Source: Lewinellaceae bacterium
GTDB taxonomy: Bacteria; Bacteroidota; Bacteroidia; Chitinophagales; Saprospiraceae
Direction: 5' to 3'
NCBI GenBank assembly: GCA_020636075.1
Contig: JACJYO010000001.1
Span: 62,001 to 126,000, forward strand
Length of the DNA stretch: 64,000 nt
The notes under the pieces are model-generated. The model did not search any database. It was given only the letters and a program-made list of their open reading frames with translations, and was not told where the DNA came from. Shown here piece after piece: positions 1 to 9,079 of this stretch (position 1 is the stretch's first letter; each line of letters begins with the position of its first letter). Both the position numbers and the translations under genes were made by a program.

Positions 1-1
1 A

Positions 2-2116
2 GCGTTTATCACCGAGCAACTTGGCTTTGAAAGCAATTTTGAAATTGAAGACGAAATTCAGTTGCTCAAATCGCGCAGCCTGATGCGCCGGGTTGTAGAT
101 TCATTGAATCTGCATATTCAGTATTGGACGGAAGGCCGGGTAAAAACCTCTGAAGTTTACCCGAGCGCGGCGCTACCCCTCCCGGTTACCTTGCAAATTT
201 TAGAGCCGGCAGAAAAAGCGTACGGCATGGTTATCCGGGCCGAAGCGCTCCCTGCCGACAACCACTCTTTTGTCCTGGCAAACAATTCAGCCGATACTGC
301 ACACTGCCAATTTGGAGTGCCGTTCCGGTTGGGCCAGGCCTGGTTCCGGCTACAGCTGAACGACAGTGCATTTTTTAAAAAGGGTGTGCCGCTTATTCTT
401 CGGATCAACCACCCGGAAGATGTCGCCCGGTATTATAGCAACCGGCTGGCAGTGCAGCAAATCGGCCGCTCCAATGTACTGTCCATCAGTTTGGTAGACG
501 CAATACCAGACAAGGCAATTAATATTCAAAATACTTTGGCCGACCTGTACAGCCAATCAATAATAGATGATAAGAACAAAGTCGGCCGGCAAACCCTGCG
601 CTTTATTGACGAACGATTGCGTTTTATAACCGAAGAGCTTTATGGTGTTGAAAAGGAGGTGGAACAATTCAAACGCGGGCGGAATCTGCCGGTCGATCTT
701 TCCATTCGAGCGCAAAAATTTCTGGAAGAAATTGAATCGAAAGACAGAAGCCTGGAAGAGTTGAAAATCCGGCTAAACCTGCTCGACAGTGTTGAACGCT
801 TCTTTGTCGGCGACCCCGACTTCCTCCGGCCACTCCCGGTAGCTTCAGAACTTATCAATGGTGAATTAGCTGCACAGGTAAGGGCGTATAATGAGGCCGT
901 TGTCCGCCGGCAGAATCTGCTAGATGATGCTACACCCAACAATCCTATTGTACGCAACCGCCTGCGGGAACTGGATGAACTCCGTCGGAGTATTCTGCTC
1001 AGTGTAGCCATACTGCGGCGAGAAACAACCACCCGCAAACAGCAGCTGGAATCCCTGCTGGAGCCCCTGGAATACCAGATGGGGCTGATGCCAAAAAACG
1101 AACGCGAGCTCATTCAGATCATGCGGCAACAGCAAATCAAAGAAAATCTTTTTTTATTTCTGCTGCAAAAACGCGAAGAAACTGCCCTTTCCGTGGCGGC
1201 GCAAGTGGGTAATTCACGGGTGATCGACCGGGCATCCAATGCCGGCCTCATCGCCCCAAAAAAAATCCAAACCTATCTTTTTGCCGGCTTGGCCGGCTTT
1301 ATTTTACCGGCTCTGTTTTTCTACTTGCTAACCTTGTTTAAAAACACCGTCGATTCGGAAAATGATCTGAAGCAACTCTCCTCCATTCCATTCCTGGGAG
1401 GAATCGCGCAGCGTTCCAAAAACGATCAAATCGTTGTGCAACAAGGCAGCCGCTCCGCAATTGCCGAAATGTTCCGGTTACTGCGTACCAACCTGCAGTT
1501 TCTTTTGCCTGCTGGTCATACACCGGTAGTTCTAGTCACTTCAGGCGTCAGTGGCGAAGGCAAAACCTTCATTTCCGCAAACCTTGGGATGACCTTTGCC
1601 CTTTCCGGCAAACGCACCCTGGTGATCGGTTTGGACCTGCGCAAGCCCAAACTCAACCAGTACCTCGGCAAACCCGGGCAAGAACAACCCGGTATTACCA
1701 ATTATCTGATTGGGCAGGCATCGCTTGAAGCGATCACCAAACCCAGCGAACTCCATGAATCGCTCTTTTTCATCCCAACAGGTCCACTGCCACCCAATCC
1801 TGCCGAGCTAATTATGAACGGCCAATTGCAAAACCTTTTTGAGCAACTCCGGCAACAATACGACTATATCATAGTCGATACAGCCCCGGTCGGTCTGGTT
1901 GCCGATGCCTTACTCCTTTGCACCCTTGTGGACGCCACACTTTGCGTCACGCGTTTTGGTAAAACGGACAAAAACCTCGTCCGCTTTATTGATCAACTCT
2001 ACCGGGAAAAAAAGCTGCAAAACCCGGCCCTCGTCCTGAACGGTGTAAAAAAAGGGAAAGGATACGGCTATGGGTACGGTTATGGTTATGGGTACTACGA
2101 CGAAAGCAAAGACTAA
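2..2116 (+). CDS. Wzc-type polysaccharide co-polymerase / BY-kinase (5' truncated by window edge)
   Basis: The reading frame is open from base 2, so the N-terminus lies outside the window; the TTG at 62 is internal. The protein is the inner-membrane chain-length regulator and tyrosine autokinase that controls Wzy-dependent polysaccharide export. Visible parts are Wzz-like periplasmic sequence, a long coiled-coil region (about bases 560-1200), a transmembrane helix (about 1265-1340) and a cytoplasmic BY-kinase domain. The kinase has Walker A GVSGEGKTF (about 1543-1569), Walker A' LVIGLDLRKP and Walker B YDYIIVDTAP. The C-terminus is a Gly-Tyr repeat with seven tyrosines, the expected autophosphorylation cluster, then YDESKD. 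It heads the exopolysaccharide locus, and the start of the GT9 gene lies inside its tyrosine-tail codons. Confidence 0.93.
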   Translation, partial: AFITEQLGFESNFEIEDEIQLLKSRSLMRRVVDSLNLHIQYWTEGRVKTSEVYPSAALPLPVTLQILEPAEKAYGMVIRAEALPADNHSFVLANNSADTAHCQFGVPFRLGQAWFRLQLNDSAFFKKGVPLILRINHPEDVARYYSNRLAVQQIGRSNVLSISLVDAIPDKAINIQNTLADLYSQSIIDDKNKVGRQTLRFIDERLRFITEELYGVEKEVEQFKRGRNLPVDLSIRAQKFLEEIESKDRSLEELKIRLNLLDSVERFFVGDPDFLRPLPVASELINGELAAQVRAYNEAVVRRQNLLDDATPNNPIVRNRLRELDELRRSILLSVAILRRETTTRKQQLESLLEPLEYQMGLMPKNERELIQIMRQQQIKENLFLFLLQKREETALSVAAQVGNSRVIDRASNAGLIAPKKIQTYLFAGLAGFILPALFFYLLTLFKNTVDSENDLKQLSSIPFLGGIAQRSKNDQIVVQQGSRSAIAEMFRLLRTNLQFLLPAGHTPVVLVTSGVSGEGKTFISANLGMTFALSGKRTLVIGLDLRKPKLNQYLGKPGQEQPGITNYLIGQASLEAITKPSELHESLFFIPTGPLPPNPAELIMNGQLQNLFEQLRQQYDYIIVDTAPVGLVADALLLCTLVDATLCVTRFGKTDKNLVRFIDQLYREKKLQNPALVLNGVKKGKGYGYGYGYGYGYYDESKD

Positions 2117-3272
2117 GGCTCCCGCTGCCAGCAAGTTGCAGCAACTTCAGGTCCGTTTGGTACGTGTACTGCATTGGGTCGGCAATCTCGTATTACACTG
2201 GGTACAGCACCTATTATTCAGCAGCAATCCAGAGGCCCGGCGTATCCTCATCTTCCGAACCGGTTCTTTTGGCGACAGCCTTTGCGCTATCCCGGCCATT
2301 TGCTCCATACGGAAACAGTTTTCGAATGCTCAAATTGATATCCTCACCAACACAGGCCATCCAAACCGAAACCTGGTTTCCATAGATCAAGTAATTGCCC
2401 CGGGTATTTTGAACCGGATAATCAACTATCAAAACCAAAGTCGGCGCAAGGTCTTGCAGGATATCCAAAAAAGCCGCTATGACCTGGTCATTCAACTTCC
2501 GCAATACAATGCCCCCTGGTACCGGTTGCTGCGCGACATGGTGATTTTCAGGTTCGTGGCAGGAATCCACGCAGGATTTGGATGGGCATGGGACAACATT
2601 CCAACTTTCCGGCAGGCACAAGAGGCGGTTTTCACAGCTAAAAATGAACGGTTGCGGCTATTGGAAATCCTGAAAAAAAACGGAGTGCTCCCCCTTCCGG
2701 AAACAACTTTTGCTCTGCACTGGACAAATACAGATCAGGAAATCGCCGAGGCGAAGATCAAGGCAGTACTACCAAAAACGGACAAACCCATGATCGCTAT
2801 CGTCGCAGGTGCCAAACGGTCGCAAAATCGTTGGCAACTGACCAATTTTAAAGCTGTGTGCCGCCAATTTGCTTCGCAATTCAGTTTCATTTTACTCGGT
2901 GGTCCCGATGATGAGTCCCTGGCCAAACAGATTCAAGATGGCGAGCCTGGAATCTATTCCCTTTGCGGGCAACTCAGCCCTATGCAAAATGCCTGGGTAT
3001 TAAAAAAATGCAGGATGGTGCTTTCAAATGACACCGGTCTCATGCACCTGAGCTATGCAGTTGGAGCGCCGCTTGTGGCGCTCTTTAGCGCGCGTGACCT
3101 GCCGGGGCGCTGGTATCCGCCTGATATACCCAGCGTTCGTATCCTGCGCTACTTTGGGCTCCCTTGTTCAGCTTGCCTGAGTGAAACTTGTACCCGGAAT
3201 GTCTGTATGGAGAAAATCGAGATTGCCCAAGTTATTGACGCGATGGATGACCTGCTGCGTAATAGTGGTTGA
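2070..3272 (+). CDS. Glycosyltransferase family 9 (heptosyltransferase-like)
   Basis: Predicted GT-B enzyme that transfers a sugar from a nucleotide donor onto an envelope glycan. After a basic and amphipathic N-terminal stretch of about 55 residues, the Rossmann fold begins at RRILIFRTGSFGDS, the GT9 signature. The C-terminal donor domain carries NDTGLMHLSYAVGAP followed by VALFSARD. A late cysteine group (PCSACLSETC) is seen. The start overlaps the tyrosine kinase gene by 47 bases; ATGs at 2070, 2082 and 2088 are all possible and the exact start is uncertain. Substrate cannot be read from sequence; the setting suggests assembly of the locus polysaccharide rather than lipid A core. Confidence 0.85.
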   Translation: MGTVMVMGTTTKAKTKAPAASKLQQLQVRLVRVLHWVGNLVLHWVQHLLFSSNPEARRILIFRTGSFGDSLCAIPAICSIRKQFSNAQIDILTNTGHPNRNLVSIDQVIAPGILNRIINYQNQSRRKVLQDIQKSRYDLVIQLPQYNAPWYRLLRDMVIFRFVAGIHAGFGWAWDNIPTFRQAQEAVFTAKNERLRLLEILKKNGVLPLPETTFALHWTNTDQEIAEAKIKAVLPKTDKPMIAIVAGAKRSQNRWQLTNFKAVCRQFASQFSFILLGGPDDESLAKQIQDGEPGIYSLCGQLSPMQNAWVLKKCRMVLSNDTGLMHLSYAVGAPLVALFSARDLPGRWYPPDIPSVRILRYFGLPCSACLSETCTRNVCMEKIEIAQVIDAMDDLLRNSG

Positions 3273-3293
3273 ATAGTTTAATTTTCAGCATTC

Positions 3294-4583
3294 TTGCCTC
3301 CATTTAAAATAATTGCAACGGTCAAACCCTACTTCTATGAATACGGCCGGTTTTTATCCTGGCAAACCGTAATTCTATTTTTAAACACCATTGCGGGTTT
3401 TATTGTAATTCGGGCTTTATCAAAAACGGATTATGCATATTACACCATAGTATTTACAACGCTGACGATGTTCACCAACATCACCAATACCGGTATTGAG
3501 CCGGCAATAAACGCCATAGGCGGGCGAAATTGGCAGGATAAAAACCACATGGCAGTTCTGGTTAATACTGCGCGCAGGTTCAGGAAAAAGGCAGGGTTAT
3601 ATTTGGCATTACCTATTCTTATTTATTGTGGCTGGCAATTATTGTATACCGGGCTGCCTGAGCAGTTATTGCTACTCTTTATAATCTCCCTCGCTGCGGG
3701 TGGAATTATACTGTTGAATACAAGTATTTATGTTTCCGTTTTGCGGCTAAACGGGGAGATAAAAGCCTTGCAGCGAGTCGATGGCTTAACAGGCATCCTC
3801 AAACTTGCAGGAATAGTTTTGCTTTGGATTTTTGCACCCAGTGCTTGGTTATTTCTTTGGTGGCTCATTTTCTGTATGGCCATTCAATATGCATTGCTGT
3901 GGTACCGGAGCCAACTGTATTTGAGTGCAACATCGAAAACTGACGAGAAAATAAGTAGCCAGATTTACGATCTGTTCAAACCCAATATTATCAACACCAT
4001 TTACTGGGCTTTTCAAGGCCAGATACTTGTATTTATCGCGACCCTGTTCGGCAGTACGGAAAATATAGGCGAGATCGGGGCTATGGGGCGGATAGCCATT
4101 TTATTTGCCCCATTTAGCCTGTTGATCACAAATTATTTCCAACCCGCAGTGGCCAAAGCCGTGAACAGCCGGGAAATCAGCAGCAACATAAAAAAGGCAT
4201 TTGCCTTGCTCGCTATTCCCGCGCTTGGTTTACTCGGTCTGGTATTTTTTGCGCCACACCTGTTCTTGCTAATCCTTGGGAAGCAATATTTCAACCTGGA
4301 AAACTATCTCCTGTTGTTTCTTTCTATCAGCCTGCTTACCGTCGCCCAAAGTGTGTTGTACAGTTTTTGCTCGGCACGAGGCTGGGTAAAATTATTTTAC
4401 TTGTATACTCCCTTTATCTTATTCGTGCAGGTGATCCTTTTTTACTGTTTGAAACTGGACAATTTGTACTCTATTTTAATTTTTAAGGGTATCAGCGAAT
4501 TGGGCGCCCTGTTGCTCTCGGTAGCGCTTTTTCTGTATAGTTTTTATCAATTTCGAAAAACACAGCATTCCACTGAGGGGTAA
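3294..4583 (+). CDS. Polysaccharide flippase (Wzx/MATE-like)
   Basis: A 429-residue integral membrane protein with roughly twelve to fourteen hydrophobic helices along its whole length, matching the MOP/Wzx flippase type that moves undecaprenyl-linked repeat units across the inner membrane. It begins GRFLSWQTVILFLNTIAGF followed by VIRALSKTDYAYYTIVFTT, the usual N-terminal pattern of O-antigen flippases. The start is a TTG 21 bases after the GT9 stop; no ATG occurs before residue 54, which would delete the first helix. The stop overlaps the next start in a TAATG. Its position between the BY-kinase and the polymerase supports the Wzx role. Confidence 0.85.
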   Translation: MPPFKIIATVKPYFYEYGRFLSWQTVILFLNTIAGFIVIRALSKTDYAYYTIVFTTLTMFTNITNTGIEPAINAIGGRNWQDKNHMAVLVNTARRFRKKAGLYLALPILIYCGWQLLYTGLPEQLLLLFIISLAAGGIILLNTSIYVSVLRLNGEIKALQRVDGLTGILKLAGIVLLWIFAPSAWLFLWWLIFCMAIQYALLWYRSQLYLSATSKTDEKISSQIYDLFKPNIINTIYWAFQGQILVFIATLFGSTENIGEIGAMGRIAILFAPFSLLITNYFQPAVAKAVNSREISSNIKKAFALLAIPALGLLGLVFFAPHLFLLILGKQYFNLENYLLLFLSISLLTVAQSVLYSFCSARGWVKLFYLYTPFILFVQVILFYCLKLDNLYSILIFKGISELGALLLSVALFLYSFYQFRKTQHSTEG

Positions 4584-5521
4584 TGAGCAACGACGCACAT
4601 ATCTGTACTTTATTTGAAGGGGATTACCATTACGGCCTCGGTGCATTTTTGAATTCGCTGGTTAATGCCGGGTTTTCAGGAACAGTCTGGATTGGCTACC
4701 GGGGAAATATTCCTGAATGGGTCAACAAGTACAAAACAGAAACCTCCAGGGATACATTTTTGATAGAAAAAAATATCAAACTGGTATTTATCCGACAGGA
4801 AAACCCGGTGCATTTCACCTTTCAAAAACCGGATTTCATGCTTTCCATTTGGGATAATTATTGCCCGGATGCCGAATGCATGTATTATTTCGATCCGGAT
4901 ATTTTGTTGAAAACAAATTGGTCATTTTTTGAGCGGTGGGCCTCCCACGGCATTGCACTTTGCGAAGACGTCGGTTCGCCGTATTCCAAAACTCATCCCA
5001 TCCGGTTGGAATGGGTTGACTACTTTTCAAAAAAAGGAGCCACATTGGTTCCGAAGGATAATTATTACATCAATGCCGGATTTATCGGCTTGCGAAAATC
5101 GTATAAATCATTCCTAGCCGACTGGAAATACATTCAAAGTCTTATCCAGGAAGACATCACCGAACAAAATTTGATCGGCGTAAAAGACCGGAGTTATTGC
5201 TTTCACATGCCCGATCAGGATGCCTTGAATATTGCAAAAGATCGCACAGCGCATCCGCTATCTATTGCCGACAAAAATGCCATGGATTTTATTTCGGGTG
5301 GTTATATCATGTCGCATGCAATCGGAACGCCAAAACCATGGAAGAAAAACTTTCTGAAGCACCTGCTGCAAACCGGAAACCGGCCTTCCACAGCAGATCG
5401 GTTGTATTTCAAATTTACCCGCAATCCAATCGATTTGTATGCGAATAAGGGGTTAAAGTATTTTTTCAGCCTGATCAATTTAAAAACAGCCATTTTTTTG
5501 GGCCGCCTCATCGGAGCCTAA
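4583..5521 (+). CDS. Putative GT-A glycosyltransferase, family not recognised
   Basis: A 312-residue soluble protein. I do not recognise a named family with certainty. It looks like a nucleotide-diphospho-sugar transferase: the N-terminus (HICTLFEGDYHYGLGAFLNS) resembles a GT-A donor fold, and CMYYFDPDILLK supplies a DPD that would fit the metal-binding DxD. Later segments YYINAGFIGLRKSY and MPDQDALNIA resemble the acceptor-side and second metal-site motifs of GT8-like enzymes. It is translationally coupled to the flippase gene by TAATG and followed after three bases by a GT4 gene, so it belongs to the polysaccharide operon. Confidence 0.65.
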   Translation: MSNDAHICTLFEGDYHYGLGAFLNSLVNAGFSGTVWIGYRGNIPEWVNKYKTETSRDTFLIEKNIKLVFIRQENPVHFTFQKPDFMLSIWDNYCPDAECMYYFDPDILLKTNWSFFERWASHGIALCEDVGSPYSKTHPIRLEWVDYFSKKGATLVPKDNYYINAGFIGLRKSYKSFLADWKYIQSLIQEDITEQNLIGVKDRSYCFHMPDQDALNIAKDRTAHPLSIADKNAMDFISGGYIMSHAIGTPKPWKKNFLKHLLQTGNRPSTADRLYFKFTRNPIDLYANKGLKYFFSLINLKTAIFLGRLIGA

Positions 5522-5524
5522 AGC

Positions 5525-6664
5525 ATGACACTCCTGCTACTCTGCAACCGATTCCCCCCGGTCGTCGACGGTGTGGGTGATTATACGGCCAACTTGGCAC
5601 AAGCACTTCAGGGAAAAGGTGTACAAGTGCATATTATTTGCAGAGCACAAAACTCCATCGATGTGCCGGAAAGGATTTCGGTGCATCCAATCATTACGTC
5701 CTGGAACCGAAAGTCTCGCAAGAAAATTCTCGATTTGTCAGCAGAGATAAATCCGGACTGGATCGGCATTCAATACGTCCCGACTGGCTTTCAACGGCAT
5801 GGCCTGCCTTGGGGGCTCTCCGGGCTGGTGCGTGCACTAAAAAAAAGCGGGCACCGAATTTTCACCATGTTTCATGAAGTGCGCGTTCGAAAGCACGGTA
5901 TTCGCTCCTGCCTGATCGGCAGTGCACAGCATTGGATTGCACAAGCACTTTGCCGGTATTCGGACAAAACAATAACCAGTATTGAACTATATGCCCGCCT
6001 GCTCGACTCTTACCGGGAGCAAACCAATGTAATTCCGATCGGATCGAATATTCTCCCTGTTCCGGAGGAACAAACTGGCAAACGGAGCTTTCCAAAGCAG
6101 GAATTAGTTGGTTGCGGGCCAATACTCTGCACCTTTGGCGACCGCTATATCCGGAGTTTATTGCAGGCTGTTCAGCAACTTTTACCCGATTTTCCCGACC
6201 TGCGCTTGATTGTTTGCGGAAAAAACCGAACTCCGGTAGACCGGCTCCAGTTTCCGTTTGCTATGCCAACCGGCTATCTGGAGCCATCAGAAATTGAGGC
6301 CTGTTTACAGGCCAGCGACCTTTTCATTCTGCCCGACCCGGTGAGCGCGAATGGTCATGGCGGAAGTTCGAACAAAAGCGGTTCGCTGGCAGCGGCCTGT
6401 GCGGCGGGTTTGCCCATTATTGGTACCCAAGGGAATCTCAATAATGCGCTGTTGGAACATGGAAAAAACATTTATCTCGTTGGCCGGCCCAACGCTGACG
6501 CGTTGAAAAAAGCGATAAAAACGCTGTTGGATCAGCCGGAACTCCGGAAAACACTTGGCGCTTCAAGCAGGAGGCTTCACCGCAAACATTTGGCTTGGAA
6601 CGTACTTGCCGAACGGTACCTGGATATTTTGAACGACAATTATACCGGGCATGACTCGCGATGA
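5525..6664 (+). CDS. Glycosyltransferase family 4
   Basis: A 379-residue GT-B enzyme. The N-terminal domain starts LLLLCNRFPPVVDGVGDYTA with the glycine-rich acceptor loop, and the C-terminal donor domain runs through GCGPILCTFGDRYI, a short loop and LFILPDPVSANGHGGSSNKSG. The usual EX7E motif is not clear here; the position is occupied by SSNKSGSLAAACAAGLPIIG, so donor recognition may differ from the neighbouring GT4 proteins. The gene overlaps the next one by 14 bases, indicating coupled translation. Confidence 0.85.
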   Translation: MTLLLLCNRFPPVVDGVGDYTANLAQALQGKGVQVHIICRAQNSIDVPERISVHPIITSWNRKSRKKILDLSAEINPDWIGIQYVPTGFQRHGLPWGLSGLVRALKKSGHRIFTMFHEVRVRKHGIRSCLIGSAQHWIAQALCRYSDKTITSIELYARLLDSYREQTNVIPIGSNILPVPEEQTGKRSFPKQELVGCGPILCTFGDRYIRSLLQAVQQLLPDFPDLRLIVCGKNRTPVDRLQFPFAMPTGYLEPSEIEACLQASDLFILPDPVSANGHGGSSNKSGSLAAACAAGLPIIGTQGNLNNALLEHGKNIYLVGRPNADALKKAIKTLLDQPELRKTLGASSRRLHRKHLAWNVLAERYLDILNDNYTGHDSR

Positions 6665-7907
6665 AAAACAGCAATATCAGTTGTACTGGCTGATCGTTTT
6701 TTGCCTTTTTTATACCGTATTCAACGGTTCAGTGCGCAAATGGATTATTCCCGGCACTGCCCTGAGTAACTATTTGCTGGCCGGGCAGGTGTTCATCCCC
6801 TGGCTGTATTATTTCCTGGCGCCGGGTACAAAAAAGCAGTTTTTGCCCTTGCTCCTGGGCTTTTCGGGAATCCTCCTGCTGCTGGCTGCCAACCCCTTGA
6901 ACCTGAGTTTTTTCCACGGTTTTTTCGGGATTATCCTACACCTGGGTTTTTTCCTGATCGGATTCCACTACGTGGAAAACAGCCGGCTCTATCCCTGGCG
7001 GAGACTTCAATGGGTTTTAGTTTTGATTTTCGCCATCGAAATTGTGCTTAGCATTTTTCAATACAGCGCGCCGCGCACACACGAAATTAACCGGTATGCA
7101 GCCGAGGGTATCCGGCATGTCGCCTATGTAGGCGAAGCCGCCCGGGTGACCGGTACGTTCAGTTATGTGTCGGGATACAATGCCTGGCTGTTCTTCGTCA
7201 GCTTATGGATTTGGGGAATGGTGCTTCGTCAGGCTTCATCGCTTTGGATCTTTGTTTTGCTCGGGTTCACGCTTTTTGCCAACATTATTTCCGGCTCGCG
7301 CGCTTCGCTGGCAGTTGCCCTTGTTTTTACAACATTTACAATCGGGTACATGCTGCGAATCAGCAATAGCATAAAGCCCTATTTGGCTTTCCTCATCATT
7401 ACAATTGCCGGCATATGGATTTTCAAAACAGATGCATTCGTCCAGGATGCCTGGAAGAATTTTTACTCACGCATTGAAGACGGGTTTACCAACAAAGAAT
7501 ACGACCGGCGCACCATCGGCGTCATTGGAGAGGTAATTGATTTCAGGGGAAATTACCCGCTGTTTGGGACAGGACTCGGCGGCACTTACCAAGGCGCGCG
7601 GCTTGTATGGGGAGAATCACATTTTGTACAGGAGTACGGCGGTTATGAAGAAGAACCCGAACGTATTGTCATCGAAGGCGGCTTTCTGTTATTTTTTCTG
7701 CGAACGGGCATTATGCTGTACCTCTTCAGTTTTTTCAGAATGCCGTTTTTCTATAAAGCGTTTATTGCATTCTATATCATCTTCTTCACCCATATTGTAT
7801 TTAATATTTACAATATCATTTTCTATGCGCTGGGGCTTGCTTTTTTGGACTGGTGTTATCATCAACGGGAATTCAGTAATAGGCAAATTACCCGGCCTGC
7901 TTCATGA
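6651..7907 (+). CDS. O-antigen polymerase/ligase-like membrane protein (Wzy candidate)
   Basis: A 418-residue protein with about ten to eleven hydrophobic helices and one large hydrophilic loop (about residues 290-345, with FGTGLGGTYQGARLVWGE), the topology of Wzy polymerases and O-antigen ligases. A short ISGSRASLAVAL segment matches the conserved Arg-containing helix end common to this superfamily. Sequence conservation in Wzy proteins is poor, so the call rests mainly on topology and on position between flippase and transferases. The stop overlaps the following start (ATGA). Confidence 0.75.
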   Translation: MTRDEKQQYQLYWLIVFCLFYTVFNGSVRKWIIPGTALSNYLLAGQVFIPWLYYFLAPGTKKQFLPLLLGFSGILLLLAANPLNLSFFHGFFGIILHLGFFLIGFHYVENSRLYPWRRLQWVLVLIFAIEIVLSIFQYSAPRTHEINRYAAEGIRHVAYVGEAARVTGTFSYVSGYNAWLFFVSLWIWGMVLRQASSLWIFVLLGFTLFANIISGSRASLAVALVFTTFTIGYMLRISNSIKPYLAFLIITIAGIWIFKTDAFVQDAWKNFYSRIEDGFTNKEYDRRTIGVIGEVIDFRGNYPLFGTGLGGTYQGARLVWGESHFVQEYGGYEEEPERIVIEGGFLLFFLRTGIMLYLFSFFRMPFFYKAFIAFYIIFFTHIVFNIYNIIFYALGLAFLDWCYHQREFSNRQITRPAS

Positions 7908-9079
7908 AAATTCTGGTCAGTAATTTCGGGCGGCAATATACCGCTACATTGCTGGCAGTGCTCGAACGCCAGGGTTGGCTGGCACGATTTTTCACGAGTC
8001 TGGCTGCCAATAAATTTCCCGCGTTTTTGCACCGGGTGTTTCGGAAACGGGCGTTCGATCAAATTCCGGCGAGCCGGATTACACACTTCCCGTTTTTGTT
8101 TTTGCTCGAAAGGCTGTTGCGCAAACGGTTCCCAAAAATCAGTCAATGGACCGGTGATTTATTTGACAAAGCCGTAGCGAGGAAGTTGAACACAAGTCCG
8201 GCTCAGGTGGTCATCACCTATGAAAACACCAATCGCGCTACCATGAAAATAGCCAAAAGGCTGGGCAAAATCACCATGCTCGACCTGGCTCAAATCCATC
8301 ACAACGATATCGTTCGATATGGCCAATGGTTTTTATCGTCTGAACGGCTCCATGCGGAACAGACCAGGGTAAATCCCCGGAAAGAAGCGGCTTTGAAATT
8401 CACCGATTATGTATGTACCCTGTCCACTTTTGCCGCAGATTCGATGATCAAAAACGGGTGGCCGGCATCCAGACTATTTATTCTCAACCTTGGCATCGAC
8501 CCAGACCGCTTTGCTCCAAAACAACATTATGCTCAATCGGGGCCCCTCCGTTTACTTTTTGTTGGGACGATTATGCGCCGGAAAGGCATTGAACTTTTGC
8601 TAAACGCCGTGCGCAACCTGCCTGAAAACGCAGTCTACCTCCGGCTGATCGGGCCAATGGGTGATGCGGCCGATTTATTGCGCAGCCATTCGGGTTTGTT
8701 CACGTATTTGCCGTTTCAACACCACGACGCCCTGGTACGGCATTATCAGGAAGCCGACGTGTTTGTTTTCCCTTCGTTACTCGACTCCTGGGCACAAACT
8801 GTTCTGGAAGCCATGGCTTGTGGCACCCCTGCAATTGTGACTGAAAACACGGGCGCCAAAGACGCCGTGCTACAGGGCGGTGGCTGGGTAATCCCGGCCA
8901 ATGACCGTTCGGCATTGCAGGCCTGCCTGGAAAATCTGATTGCCGACCGCACAGCAATTGAAATTCGGGGTAAAAAAGCACAAAAAATAGCCCGGCAATA
9001 CACCTGGGAGCATTACGCGGAACAACTGATAGCCACGCTGACCGAAATTGCCCGTCGGGAAAATATCCCGCTACAGTGA
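7904..9079 (+). CDS. Glycosyltransferase family 4
   Basis: A 391-residue GT-B enzyme. The donor-binding half is classical: LLFVGTIMRRKGIELLL, then VFVFPSLLDSWAQTVLEAM and ACGTPAIVTENTGAKD, giving the EX7E motif of retaining GT4 transferases. The N-terminal half contains VVITYENTNRATMKIA and a His-rich acceptor region (LAQIHHNDI). The start ATG overlaps the polymerase stop and the stop overlaps the next GTG start, so it is a mid-operon gene. The transferred sugar is unknown. Confidence 0.88.
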   Translation: MKILVSNFGRQYTATLLAVLERQGWLARFFTSLAANKFPAFLHRVFRKRAFDQIPASRITHFPFLFLLERLLRKRFPKISQWTGDLFDKAVARKLNTSPAQVVITYENTNRATMKIAKRLGKITMLDLAQIHHNDIVRYGQWFLSSERLHAEQTRVNPRKEAALKFTDYVCTLSTFAADSMIKNGWPASRLFILNLGIDPDRFAPKQHYAQSGPLRLLFVGTIMRRKGIELLLNAVRNLPENAVYLRLIGPMGDAADLLRSHSGLFTYLPFQHHDALVRHYQEADVFVFPSLLDSWAQTVLEAMACGTPAIVTENTGAKDAVLQGGGWVIPANDRSALQACLENLIADRTAIEIRGKKAQKIARQYTWEHYAEQLIATLTEIARRENIPLQ

